Assembly (NCBI RefSeq): GCF_004769525.1
Contig: NZ_RQFT01000001.1
Coordinates: 124,001-188,000 of the forward strand
From: Leptospira bouyouniensis
Lineage (GTDB): Bacteria > Spirochaetota > Leptospiria > Leptospirales > Leptospiraceae
Direction: 5' to 3'
Length of the DNA stretch: 64,000 nucleotides
A program made the position numbers and the translations under genes. Positions 1-8,485 of this stretch are shown in pieces; positions within the stretch are counted from its first letter, which is position 1; every line of letters starts with the position of its first letter. Below the pieces are notes generated by a model, which was not told where the DNA came from, searched no databases, and saw only the letters and a program-made list of their open reading frames with translations.

Positions 1-1
1 A

Positions 2-448
2 GTAGGGAATACATTTGGTGAAATCAAACCTTATATAGGATTATTCCAAAAGGGAAATGGAACAATTGCCAATCCAGATGTATACATTAGAGAACAAAAA
101 AACTTTTATGTCTCTCCGTTCATTCCTTTGGATTCTGAATTCGAATTTCGATTGAACTTTCCCAATGAAAAATTACAGATCGGTGTCGACTCTTATGAAA
201 ATGGAAAACGAATTTTGATTACTTCCTTTATAGGAAAAAAAATTCGCTTTCAAACAAAATACTTATTAAAACTTTTCATCCAATTTCCATTTATTACCGT
301 CAAAATAATAACATTGATTCATTGGCAAGCATTCAAGTTGTGGATCAAAAAAATTCCTTACATACAAAAACACCAAAACTTAGAGAAACAAACAGGAGTT
401 CCCCTTGGAAAAATCAGCGAACCAGTCCCTCTTACAAGAAACGATTGA
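2..448 (+). CDS. DUF1365 family protein, C-terminal part (5' end outside window)
   Basis: The reading frame is open from base 2 and ends at TGA 446-448, so the start lies upstream of the window. About 148 residues are visible, with the stretch KNFYVSPFIPLD followed by a beta-rich region and the tail KKIPYIQKHQNLEKQTG, which is typical of the end of DUF1365 proteins. The biochemical role of DUF1365 is not known. In many bacteria these genes sit between a flavin amine oxidase and a cyclopropane-fatty-acid-synthase-like methyltransferase. The next gene here is exactly such a methyltransferase and overlaps this one by 44 bases, so the two are probably co-transcribed and act in the same lipid-modification pathway. 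The family call rests on the C-terminal half plus the neighbour. Confidence 0.8.
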   Translation, partial: VGNTFGEIKPYIGLFQKGNGTIANPDVYIREQKNFYVSPFIPLDSEFEFRLNFPNEKLQIGVDSYENGKRILITSFIGKKIRFQTKYLLKLFIQFPFITVKIITLIHWQAFKLWIKKIPYIQKHQNLEKQTGVPLGKISEPVPLTRND

Positions 449-1718
449 TTCAGAGCTTTTTACTGAACTGAAGGATAAGACAGTCACCGAACAATATCCT
501 ATTTATAAAAAAATATTTTTTAAAGCAATGAGTTCCATGAAACGTGGATCTCTTCGTATGATTCTACCTAACGGAGAACAGGTGATCCTTGGGGATCCCA
601 ATAGTTCATATGATGTTAAGTTTCATTCTGCTCTAGTACATGTTAAAAACCCTGTTTTTTTTAAAAAATCAGTATTACATGGTGATATTGGTTTCTCTGA
701 ATCTTACTTAACAGGTGATTGGGACACAGATTCAATCGAAAATGTAATTTCTTGGTTTATTTTAAATGTGGATGAAGCACCAAATTTATCGGGAGCTAAG
801 AAAAAACTTTTTCATTTGGATTTATTTAACTTGGGAAATAAGTTTTTACACTTCCTAAGAAGGAACACACTAACAGGAAGTAAAAAGAACATCGTAGAAC
901 ATTATGATTTAGGGAATAGTTTTTATAAATTATTTTTAGACCCAACGATGACATATAGCTCTGCTTACTTTGAATCACTCGATCAAACTTTGGAAGACGC
1001 ACAAACCACAAAAGTGGATAAACTATGCCAAAAGTTAAAACTAAATCCAAACGACCATTTATTGGAGATTGGAAGTGGTTGGGGTTTTTTATCAATCCAT
1101 GCTGCTAAAAATTATGGTTGTAAAGTTACAACTGTTACCCTTTCGGAAGAACAATTTAGATTTGCTAAGGAACGAATTGAGAAAGAAGGATTGTCTGACA
1201 AAATTGAGATTCGTATCCAAGATTACAGAAAGATAGAAGGAAAATTTACAAAACTTGTATCTGTTGAAATGTTGGAAGCAGTAGGGGATGCCTACTATGA
1301 AACTTTCTTTCAAAAGTGCCAGGATTTACTCACTCAAGATGGTATCATGGCATTACAAGTGATCACTTGCCCAGATTCTAGATTTACATCTTTCAAAAAA
1401 GGAATCGATTTTATCCAAAAACATATTTTCCCAGGGTCTCTGCTTCCATCGATTGGCCGAATGAACCAGGCAATCAATCGAACCGGCGATATGTACTTAC
1501 ATCATTTGGAAGATATGGGTCTGAGTTATGCCAAAACGCTTAGAATTTGGTTAAAGGCTTTTGAAGACAACCTAACGGAAGTGAGAAGCCAAGGTTATAG
1601 TGAAACATTTATTAGAAAATGGAGATACTATCTTGCTTATTGTGCTGCCGCTTTTCAGATGCGAAACATAAGTGTGGTACAATCTGTTTATGTAAGACCG
1701 AATAATTTAAATATTTAA
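405..1718 (+). CDS. Cyclopropane-fatty-acyl-phospholipid synthase-like SAM methyltransferase
   Basis: Predicted to transfer a methylene or methyl group from S-adenosylmethionine to unsaturated phospholipid acyl chains at the membrane. The start is TTG at 405, supported by AGGAG at 394-398 six bases upstream; it overlaps the DUF1365 gene. Of 437 residues, about 165-190 carry the family motif HYDLGN...YSSAYFE, and about 222-235 the SAM-binding loop LLEIGSGWGFLSIHAA. VEMLEAVG and KWRYYLAYC follow in the expected order. Two positions differ from the E. coli enzyme: the Cys of YSCAYW is Ser (YSSAYF), and the His that follows the core is Gln (LQVIT). Both look like features of the DUF1365-linked branch. 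Substrate and exact product are not determined. Confidence 0.88.
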   Translation: MEKSANQSLLQETIDSELFTELKDKTVTEQYPIYKKIFFKAMSSMKRGSLRMILPNGEQVILGDPNSSYDVKFHSALVHVKNPVFFKKSVLHGDIGFSESYLTGDWDTDSIENVISWFILNVDEAPNLSGAKKKLFHLDLFNLGNKFLHFLRRNTLTGSKKNIVEHYDLGNSFYKLFLDPTMTYSSAYFESLDQTLEDAQTTKVDKLCQKLKLNPNDHLLEIGSGWGFLSIHAAKNYGCKVTTVTLSEEQFRFAKERIEKEGLSDKIEIRIQDYRKIEGKFTKLVSVEMLEAVGDAYYETFFQKCQDLLTQDGIMALQVITCPDSRFTSFKKGIDFIQKHIFPGSLLPSIGRMNQAINRTGDMYLHHLEDMGLSYAKTLRIWLKAFEDNLTEVRSQGYSETFIRKWRYYLAYCAAAFQMRNISVVQSVYVRPNNLNI

Positions 1719-1738
1719 ATCTCATTTAAGTATTTTAC

Positions 1739-1774
1739 CTACCAATGGATGGATGAATTTCGATCCATTGGTAG
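1739..1774. repeat. Perfect 12-bp inverted repeat (hairpin)
   Basis: Arms 1739-1750 (ctaccaatggat) and 1763-1774 (atccattggtag) are perfect reverse complements separated by 12 bases. It lies 20 bases after the stop of the methyltransferase gene and is probably its transcription end or an mRNA-stabilising hairpin. No U-tract follows, so it is not a textbook intrinsic terminator. It also covers the first ATG (1753) of the next open frame. Confidence 0.6.
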
Positions 1775-1830
1775 CCATTTCCCTAAAAAAACATCTTGCC
1801 AATCCAAGGGAAAACCGTATCCCTCTGAGT

Positions 1831-2277
1831 ATGAGAGAAACCAGATCTGTTTTTACATTTGATGAACCTATTGAACGATTGTGGTCAGCGGTCACCGTTT
1901 ATGAAGTGTTAGTGCATTGGTTAGCAGATGAGGTACGTGGAAGGCCAAAAGTAGGTGGGGATTTTTCTTGGACTTGGAAACTAGGACTTGAAGGGAATTT
2001 TACCTCTCACGGTATTTATAAAAAAATTGAACCATTAAAAGAACTTGTTATGGAATGGAAAGACCATCCTGCAGGTGATATATTTTTACAATTATTGTTT
2101 GAATCAACAGGACCTAATTCTTCCAAATTAACGGTCGTTAATGGAGGATTTCCTGACAATGATTCTTCACAAGTATGGCTAGACGGTGCCAAAGAAGCGT
2201 GGGATGGACAAGCTGTACTCTTAAAAGACTTTTTAAAACAAAACAAAGACATCAGCAAATTTATGAAAAAAACTTGA
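1831..2277 (+). CDS. SRPBCC / AHSA1-domain protein
   Basis: A small soluble protein of the START-like helix-grip (AHSA1) fold. From MRETRSVFTF the protein shows the usual order: a first beta strand, PIERLWSAVTVYEVLVHWL (the conserved helix with Trp), strands around GGDFSWTWKL and the C-terminal helix GAKEAWDGQAVLLKDFL. These proteins bind hydrophobic ligands or act as co-chaperones; nothing here specifies the ligand. The frame is open from ATG 1753, but that codon lies in the loop of a perfect hairpin and the extra 26 residues are outside the domain. I therefore prefer ATG 1831, although neither start has a strong ribosome-binding site. If 1753 is used the protein has 174 residues, otherwise 148. 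Confidence 0.75.
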   Translation: MRETRSVFTFDEPIERLWSAVTVYEVLVHWLADEVRGRPKVGGDFSWTWKLGLEGNFTSHGIYKKIEPLKELVMEWKDHPAGDIFLQLLFESTGPNSSKLTVVNGGFPDNDSSQVWLDGAKEAWDGQAVLLKDFLKQNKDISKFMKKT

Positions 2278-2335
2278 TCTCTCGACCCTTTCTAAAATCC
2301 TGGTAAAAGTAAGGGTTGTTAAGGAGGGTTGGAAG

Positions 2336-2698
2336 ATGGAATATCCTGAATTGGAATCTTATTTCCAGAAATTAACTGATATAACAGACCGTATCGCAAT
2401 GATGAACAATCATTTTGATGCGACACCTGAGATCGACATACCACAGTTAGCTGATTTTTTTGAAGACATTCAATCGAAGGATTGGGAAAATACAGATAGA
2501 GAGTATTACGAACTCTTTACCAGTTATTTCACTTTCCATGTGAAAACTGTAGAAGAAACCATCCAAGAAGCACGTGAAATCTTGAATCCAGAAAATAGAG
2601 AACACGTGAAGAAATTAGTTAGCCATGTCCGAAAGGCAGACGATTGGTTTTTAAGTCTCAAAAAGAAACGCAAGCTTGCTCGTACACAAGTAGCATAA
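2336..2698 (+). CDS. Conserved hypothetical small helical protein
   Basis: I do not recognise a named family. The start is well defined: AAGGAGG at 2322-2328 lies seven bases before ATG 2336. The 120-residue product is acidic in the first half and ends in a basic tail (SLKKKRKLARTQVA). It has no signal peptide, membrane segment or cysteine, and looks mostly alpha-helical, for example PQLADFFEDI and KTVEETIQEAREIL. It is probably cytoplasmic. It stands alone between the SRPBCC gene (58-base gap) and the DUF1574 gene (83-base gap), and a small hairpin (CCCTCA/TGAGGG at about 2706-2728) follows it. Confidence 0.65.
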   Translation: MEYPELESYFQKLTDITDRIAMMNNHFDATPEIDIPQLADFFEDIQSKDWENTDREYYELFTSYFTFHVKTVEETIQEAREILNPENREHVKKLVSHVRKADDWFLSLKKKRKLARTQVA

Positions 2699-2781
2699 TC
2701 GCAATCCCCCTCATTCGAAAGTCTGAGGGTGGTATCTCAATTCGCTTTACATTTTAATCCGTTTCCTTTCTCCTTTCAGAT

Positions 2782-3843
2782 ATGCTCAAGGCGCGGTTCC
2801 TTTTTTACCCAGTTTTTCTTTTGATTTTTATGTTTCTTGTGGATTCTATTTTTAGAATTCCTTACATCCAAACACTTGCCAAAATTGATTTAACAGCCGT
2901 TAATTATAAGGCAAAATCGGATTTTTTACAAAAATTGATCGAAGAAAAACCTGGAGTCAAAACACCTAAAACAAAAAAAATAATGTTGGTACTTGGTTCC
3001 TCCCGCCTTCTTTATTTTGATCATGACGAACTTGTATCTTTTTACCCTGACTGGGAGATTTATAATTTATCATCGGCTGTAACAACTCCCGCTTATTATG
3101 ATTTTCAGCTCACTAAAATCTTAGATGCAGGGATCAAACCTGATCTTGTGATCATGGAAACAGATCCCAATCAATTCAATCAAAACTCTGTATTTAAAAG
3201 TTCAAATCTAACATATAGTTTTGATTTGGGATATGTATTGTCTAATTTATCGTTATTTGGGAAAGACCATGTTTCGTTCTATCTTGGTCGCAAACTTTTT
3301 GCTGTTGGAACATATAAACCATACTTAGATCAAATGTGGAAAAATTATAAAAATCCATATTTAGATAATGTTCTTGGTATGCACAAATCAACTTATGATT
3401 ACATACTTACACATAATGGGAATGGTTTATCTCCAATTGAAAATTATATGGAGAAAGATTCTAACGCATTACTTCTCACAAGTCATAGAACTCTTGATTG
3501 GTTGTTTGCTTCTTACCAAAGGAGTAGCATGCAGTTTGGATTTTATGAAAAAATATTGGATCGTCTCCAAACAGAGAAAATCAAAACAGTTATTCTGTGG
3601 CCTCTATCTTCTCCTGATTTTGAAACTTTGTTAGAAAAAGAGTCTCTTGTAAAAACTTGGGAAACAGAAATTGATACGATAACAAAAAGACATAACTTTT
3701 CAATTTTGAAATTGAAAAATGACCCGTCTTACACATGTAATGCTTTTGCTGATGGAGGGCACGTAGCAAAAGATTGTTACAGGGGCCTCATGCGTTCTAT
3801 TCTATTGGAATACTTTCGTAAGTATGAGCCAAATCATTTGTAA
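2782..3843 (+). CDS. DUF1574 family membrane-anchored SGNH-like protein
   Basis: DUF1574 proteins are found mainly in Leptospira, where they occur in several copies; their function is unproven. The 353 residues begin with one hydrophobic anchor (about 6-23, LFYPVFLLIFMFLV) followed by an extracytoplasmic domain. At about 70-75 is VLGSSR, the strand-turn that carries the nucleophile serine in SGNH/GDSL hydrolases. Near the end, GGHVAK (about 330) sits where the Asp-x-x-His block would be. I infer an SGNH-like fold that may act on cell-surface glycans or acyl groups. The gene converges on the M30 protease gene and their 3' ends overlap by 47 bases. No strong ribosome-binding site precedes ATG 2782. 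Confidence 0.72.
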   Translation: MLKARFLFYPVFLLIFMFLVDSIFRIPYIQTLAKIDLTAVNYKAKSDFLQKLIEEKPGVKTPKTKKIMLVLGSSRLLYFDHDELVSFYPDWEIYNLSSAVTTPAYYDFQLTKILDAGIKPDLVIMETDPNQFNQNSVFKSSNLTYSFDLGYVLSNLSLFGKDHVSFYLGRKLFAVGTYKPYLDQMWKNYKNPYLDNVLGMHKSTYDYILTHNGNGLSPIENYMEKDSNALLLTSHRTLDWLFASYQRSSMQFGFYEKILDRLQTEKIKTVILWPLSSPDFETLLEKESLVKTWETEIDTITKRHNFSILKLKNDPSYTCNAFADGGHVAKDCYRGLMRSILLEYFRKYEPNHL

Positions 3844-5302
3844 ATTCAATCCCACATATGGGGATAGCTCCATAAGGGGATGATTCTTGGATCACAGATT
3901 TAAGTGATCTAGGTTTACTTGGATTTTGGATTGGTACATCATCCTTACCTGGAGTAAATTTGAGGTTGGCATTTAAACCTTGAGGGGAATCCGCCCATAA
4001 CACTATCCCTTGCGTTACTCCAGTAATACGACCTTGGTTTTTTCGCGAACTTGATGCAGAAATTGCCGGTGTATTCGTTGTATAAAAATTTGCGGCTCCT
4101 TGTTTGATCGATGACTTTGCTGTTGTCGGCGAAACTGGGTATATGATGAGCCGATTCAAACTTGTTGGCAGTGGGTATTTGGCAAGTGCAGCCGTCAAAT
4201 CTATGGTGTTAGGTGCTTGTCCATCGGCAGTAACTTGTTGCACCGATGATACATTATTGATATTAAAACTCTGTGCTGTTAGAAGTGTGAACAAACGAAA
4301 GAATATATCTGAGTTGTTACTTGTGAGTCGAGTGGAATCAAAATTGGGACTTGATTTAAAAATTGAAATGAGATTACCTGTGGAATTGGCCCTTGTCCCA
4401 CCTGTCCCAACAACCGTATTTCGGAAAAATTGTTGTCTCTCTGAGTCTGTGGTTCCAGAAATATCATAAAGGTATCTCATAAATACGTATGCAAAAGAAT
4501 ATTGTTTGAGAACTTCCGCATTATTATTCCAATCCAACAATGATACACCATTGATACCATCATTACATCGCGAATCATTAACTCCTGAATAACAATCCAA
4601 TCGACTTGTTTGGGGTCCGAATCCAGCAATATCACTTGCCACTTCGCTTGTTCCTTCATTGATCCATAATTCGTCTGAATGGTTTGAATCGTACATTTTT
4701 GGAAATCGGAGTAGATGTTGGAACTCGTGAGCGGCTGTTGAAGCAAATGCATTTGGGTCTTTACTATTTGCAGCAATGAGTTCTCTTCCGTCTAAATATA
4801 AAACCTCTGCAAAATTGGATCGCACACGTTGAAGGAAATTATCAGGAAAATAGTTGATGGGATCAAAGTATCCAGCCACATAAGCACTGTTTGACGTTGC
4901 ACCGTCTTTGATATCCATTACTAAAATTTTCACTTTCCCGTCACCGTCGACATCACTTGGTATCCCAAAGGTTTCAACAAGCCTTGGGTATGTGATTGTA
5001 TCAAAATCTTTTGCGAATTGAATTAAATTGAAGTTGGTTGACAAAGATTTTTCTTTATAAACTTCGATAAAGTTTCCAGAGCTAACAAGTTCGACTGGAA
5101 CGCAGACACTGCTTTGTGTTCGTAAATCTCGTGCCCATAAATCTGGTCCGGTGACACAGTTGGCACCAAAAATAGAATACACACCCAACAACAAAAGTAG
5201 GTCGTCATTTTTTCCATTTTGAGAATTAAGCTGATTGCATTGCGAAAGCGTTGTTGTTAATAAGAGAAAGGGGAGAAGGAATTTTATTCTGAAATGCATC
5301 AT
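3797..5302 (-). CDS. M30 (hyicolysin)-like zinc metalloprotease lipoprotein
   Basis: Predicted surface or periplasmic lipoprotein. The N terminus is a signal peptide (MMHFRIKFLLPFLLLTTTLSQ) ending at a spirochaetal lipobox with lipidated Cys22. A stretch LLLLLG follows at 35-40. The catalytic zinc site is HEFQH (192-196), with WINEG near 214-218 supplying the expected third ligand Glu. A DVDGDGK calcium-like loop at about 117-123 and the overall layout resemble peptidase family M30. The 501-residue length fits the family. Start choice is ATG 5302 or 5299; both are inside the first codons of the divergent gene at 5294. The 3' end overlaps the DUF1574 gene. Substrate unknown. Confidence 0.82.
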   Translation of the reverse strand: MMHFRIKFLLPFLLLTTTLSQCNQLNSQNGKNDDLLLLLGVYSIFGANCVTGPDLWARDLRTQSSVCVPVELVSSGNFIEVYKEKSLSTNFNLIQFAKDFDTITYPRLVETFGIPSDVDGDGKVKILVMDIKDGATSNSAYVAGYFDPINYFPDNFLQRVRSNFAEVLYLDGRELIAANSKDPNAFASTAAHEFQHLLRFPKMYDSNHSDELWINEGTSEVASDIAGFGPQTSRLDCYSGVNDSRCNDGINGVSLLDWNNNAEVLKQYSFAYVFMRYLYDISGTTDSERQQFFRNTVVGTGGTRANSTGNLISIFKSSPNFDSTRLTSNNSDIFFRLFTLLTAQSFNINNVSSVQQVTADGQAPNTIDLTAALAKYPLPTSLNRLIIYPVSPTTAKSSIKQGAANFYTTNTPAISASSSRKNQGRITGVTQGIVLWADSPQGLNANLKFTPGKDDVPIQNPSKPRSLKSVIQESSPYGAIPICGIEFTNDLAHTYESIPIE

Positions 5303-5944
5303 AAACTAGCGGTCTTGTTCCTATTTTCTCTCTCATTCATTTGGACGAATCCTTTTTATGGAAAGTCAATCGAAGGTTTGTATTTTTCTGACCGTCAAAC
5401 AACTGAAAATGGATACTTAATATTAGGGATAGAGATTTTTTCCGAAAAGGGAAAGTCTTTTTATAACGCCCAAGAACTCCGTTACAAAAAAACGTTTGGA
5501 TGGGAAGAAATCCTTTTTGTAGGGAAAGTAACGCATGATGGTGCAGACCTTCTCCTCACCCCAGAAGCCTGCCAAATCCGCGCCAAAGAAGTATGGGATA
5601 CAAAATTTGCCTTATTACGCCGGTTTGATTGTGACCATTTAATCTTTCGTTTGTCAAAAAACGAGAATCAACAATGGGTGATTTCTGAATCCTTGCTTGG
5701 GACAAGGAAAAATCTGATATTCCTTTACGAAATCGATCACAGTGCTGGCAGTCCAGTCGCTGTCCAAATCTCTGGAATTCCTGGGAACGAAAGGGGGATT
5801 TGGGGCTTCCATTTGAATGGTCTGGGGGGCAAAGGGCCTGAAAAAACCTGGAATGCCTCTAAACGCATTTGGGAGCCTTTTTCCGGCTACAAAACGAGCG
5901 AGGAACTCCAATTCTACCGATGGAAACGATCCTTTTCTAATTGA
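5294..5944 (+). CDS. Secreted protein of unknown function
   Basis: I do not recognise the family with certainty. The 216 residues start with a clear signal peptide (MHHKLAVLFLFSLSFIWTNPFYG, cleavage near residue 23), so the protein is exported. The mature part is a single domain with several aromatic beta strands, one pair of Cys (EACQIRAK and RRFDCDHL) that could form a disulphide, and a Gly-rich segment (IWGFHLNGLGGKGPEKTW). The start ATG overlaps, head to head, the start of the M30 protease gene by nine bases. A purine-rich stretch (ggggagaagga, about 5270-5280) lies 14 bases upstream. It ends 34 bases before the likely start of the glycan operon. Confidence 0.65.
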   Translation: MHHKLAVLFLFSLSFIWTNPFYGKSIEGLYFSDRQTTENGYLILGIEIFSEKGKSFYNAQELRYKKTFGWEEILFVGKVTHDGADLLLTPEACQIRAKEVWDTKFALLRRFDCDHLIFRLSKNENQQWVISESLLGTRKNLIFLYEIDHSAGSPVAVQISGIPGNERGIWGFHLNGLGGKGPEKTWNASKRIWEPFSGYKTSEELQFYRWKRSFSN

Positions 5945-5978
5945 CCCTATCCTTCCTTCCAGAGACTTTCCTTATACA

Positions 5979-7454
5979 TTGAAAAAGATCAGAATTGGGG
6001 TGATTGCCGCTGCTGGAAAAGGCACAAGGGCCTACCCCCGCACTAGTTTCATTCCAAAACCACTGTTTGTCATCGAAGGCAAAACCATCCTACATCGTAA
6101 TGTTGAGTTAATGGTAAAAACCTTCGGGATTGAAAAAGTCTATGTCCTTGTAGGCCATCTTAAGGAACAAATCATTCAAGAGCTGGAACAAATTCGATTG
6201 GCTCTTCCGAAAGTTGTCATTGAGCCAGTTGATTGGACCGAACGTGGGCTGGCATCCGATGTTGCAAGTCTTGAGAAAACAATTCGTGAACCATTTTTAA
6301 CGATTTTAGGTGATGAGTTTTATTATCACACGGATCATGAATCCTTTCTCAAAGTATTAAAAAAACATCCCAAAATGGCAGCATCCATTGGTATTGTTAA
6401 AACTTCATTATTGTCCAGAATCCGGAAAAACTATTCAGTCGTATTAGAAAATGATAAAATTCTAAATCTCGTTGAAAAACCTGAGAACCCACCAAACCAA
6501 CTTCTGGGATTAGGAAGTTATTTTTTTACTCCTGAATATTTTGAATTTTTCAAAAAAACACCTGCTTCACCTAAATCTGGTGTGATCGAAATCACTGACG
6601 TCATTGATAAAATGGCAAAAGAGTCGAACGGTGGTGTTTATGCAACAATGTTAAATTGTGAATACTTTAACATAAACTCGATGCAAGATTATTATCATGC
6701 AGTTTATGAAGTGCGAAACGATTTATTTTCAAAGTTTAAAACAAGTTTAATCATTCCCACTAATAATAATGAAAGATCGATCACGGATGTCATTGTAGAT
6801 TTCAAAGACAAATTTAATGAGATCATCGTTATTGATAATGAATCAACAGATGAAACGGTTACACTTGCTAAAAAGGAAAAAGTGAAAACATATACTTTTC
6901 CTGGAGATTCTGATCCTTCAAGACTTGGGGAACAAGTGAGACGTGGGATTGATTATGCAACGGGTGATATAATCGTTGTTGTATCCCCCGACGGATCTTT
7001 TCGTTCCAAAGATTTTCCGAAACTTCTAGAATATATGAAGGATTCGGACATGGTGATTGGCACAAGAACCACAAGACAGATGATCGAACAAGGTTCAAAT
7101 CTTAAACCATTATATCGTTTAGTAAATTTACTTATGGGTAAACTGGTCGAAGTGTTTTGGTGGGGACAAGAACCTAGATTCACTGATGTGGACTGTCAAT
7201 TTTTCTCTGTTTGGCGAGAGTCATATGATAGAGTAAGATCACAATTAGTCGTTGAAGATCGTAAGTTTATCGTCGAGTTAATGATTGATATCGTTAGATC
7301 TCATATGAGATGCATTGAGATTCCAGTTTCTTATTTTAAACCAGTAGGGCAGGTGGAATACCGCCTTCGTGATATGATTTCAGATTCATTTCAAATATTT
7401 AAATTGATATTATCAAAAAAGTTTTTCCTAGGAGAAAGTCGCGATGGCGAATAA
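5979..7454 (+). CDS. Fusion of sugar nucleotidyltransferase and GT2 glycosyltransferase
   Basis: Two enzymes in one chain. The first ~240 residues from TTG 5979 are an NTP-transferase domain: IAAAGKGTRAYP is the nucleotide-binding signature, IPKPLF carries the usual lysine, and LGDEFYYH supplies the metal Asp. It would activate a sugar phosphate with an NTP. The following ~230 residues form a GT2 glycosyltransferase (SLIIPTNNNE, IIVIDNESTDET, VVSPDGS), with a cytoplasmic or membrane-peripheral location. The frame is open from ATG 5817, but that stretch merely reads through the preceding gene in another frame, so I prefer TTG 5979, just before KKIRIGVIAAAG. It overlaps the next gene by 11 bases. 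The natural reading is that one protein makes a nucleotide sugar and the other domain uses a related donor. Confidence 0.82.
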   Translation: MKKIRIGVIAAAGKGTRAYPRTSFIPKPLFVIEGKTILHRNVELMVKTFGIEKVYVLVGHLKEQIIQELEQIRLALPKVVIEPVDWTERGLASDVASLEKTIREPFLTILGDEFYYHTDHESFLKVLKKHPKMAASIGIVKTSLLSRIRKNYSVVLENDKILNLVEKPENPPNQLLGLGSYFFTPEYFEFFKKTPASPKSGVIEITDVIDKMAKESNGGVYATMLNCEYFNINSMQDYYHAVYEVRNDLFSKFKTSLIIPTNNNERSITDVIVDFKDKFNEIIVIDNESTDETVTLAKKEKVKTYTFPGDSDPSRLGEQVRRGIDYATGDIIVVVSPDGSFRSKDFPKLLEYMKDSDMVIGTRTTRQMIEQGSNLKPLYRLVNLLMGKLVEVFWWGQEPRFTDVDCQFFSVWRESYDRVRSQLVVEDRKFIVELMIDIVRSHMRCIEIPVSYFKPVGQVEYRLRDMISDSFQIFKLILSKKFFLGESRDGE

Positions 7455-8484
7455 AGTATTGGTTACAGGTGGGTGTGGGTTTTTAGGATCACATGTTTGT
7501 GAATTGTTTCGTAAGGAAGGTTGGGATGTTGTTAGTTTTGACAACATGACAAAATATGAATTAAAACGAACTGGATACGGAACAGACGCAACACGAGATT
7601 ATAACTGGAATTATTTAAAGTCAATTGGTGTCACTATGGTTAAGGGAGACATCAGAAATTTAGAACACTTAATGGACCGAAGTGTTGATTGCGATTATAT
7701 CATTCACACTGCTGCGCAACCTGCCATGACCATTTCGTGGGAAGATCCAGAACTAGATTTTTCAACTAACGTGATTGGTACTTTTAACGTAATGGAAGCA
7801 GCAAGGAAACACAAAATACCTGTTGTGAATACTTCTTCTATCCATGTTTATGGAAATTCCATTAACGATAGTTTAAAAGAAGATAAAACATCTTATGTAC
7901 GTGAACCAGTAGAGATCCCAGTTACTCATCCAACAATGGTTGGACAAATTTCTCCACTACATGCATCCAAGATGAGTGCAGAACATTATGTTCGCTCTTA
8001 CACTGATATGTATGGAGTAAAAGCTGCAAGTTTTCGTTTTACAGGAATTTACGGTGAACGTCAGTTTGGTGGTGAAGATCATGGATGGGTTGCAAATTTT
8101 GCAATTCGTTCTGTATTTGGTTTGCCACTACGCATATTTGGGACCGGTAAACAAACCCGCGATATTCTCCATGCAGAAGATGGAGCAAAATCATATTTAG
8201 AATTTTTTAAGAATCCAATTCCTGGTGTTTACAATATTGGGGGAGCGAGTCCTCACAAAATTTCATTATTGGAATGTATCACTCTGATTGGCGAAATCCT
8301 AGGTAAAAAACAAGAAATCCTATTTGAAGTGGAACGACCTGGTGATATGCGTTATTTCATTTGCGATATATCAGAAGCCAAAAAATTTGGATTTAATCCA
8401 AAGATCCTTCCAAAAGAAGGGGTCACTCGACTATTGAAATGGATAGAAGCTAACAAAGACGTATTTAATATTTCAGGAAAGTAA
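7444..8484 (+). CDS. NAD-dependent epimerase/dehydratase, CDP-tyvelose-2-epimerase-like, with unusual active site
   Basis: Extended SDR protein of 346 residues. The NAD-binding motif TGGCGFLGSH is at 8-17, the acidic residue after strand 2 (SFDN) is in place, and NTSSIHVYG carries the active-site Ser/Thr at about 129-132. The body (FRFTGIYGERQFGGEDHGW) strongly resembles CDP-paratose/tyvelose 2-epimerases. The catalytic YxxxK is altered: the sequence is SPLHASK, so Leu172 replaces the tyrosine while Lys176 is kept. The codon is CTA, four codons before AAG, so no single reading slip explains it. It may use another residue, act as a binding or regulatory subunit, or be an inactive partner. It is the second gene of the glycan operon, overlapped by gene one and followed one base later by the next. 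Confidence 0.85.
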   Translation: MANKVLVTGGCGFLGSHVCELFRKEGWDVVSFDNMTKYELKRTGYGTDATRDYNWNYLKSIGVTMVKGDIRNLEHLMDRSVDCDYIIHTAAQPAMTISWEDPELDFSTNVIGTFNVMEAARKHKIPVVNTSSIHVYGNSINDSLKEDKTSYVREPVEIPVTHPTMVGQISPLHASKMSAEHYVRSYTDMYGVKAASFRFTGIYGERQFGGEDHGWVANFAIRSVFGLPLRIFGTGKQTRDILHAEDGAKSYLEFFKNPIPGVYNIGGASPHKISLLECITLIGEILGKKQEILFEVERPGDMRYFICDISEAKKFGFNPKILPKEGVTRLLKWIEANKDVFNISGK

Positions 8485-8485
8485 A

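Noticed and set aside
5817..5978. N-terminal extension of the nucleotidyltransferase fusion to ATG 5817
   Set aside because: It overlaps the preceding gene for 128 bases in another frame and is outside the domain; TTG 5979 fits the family start.
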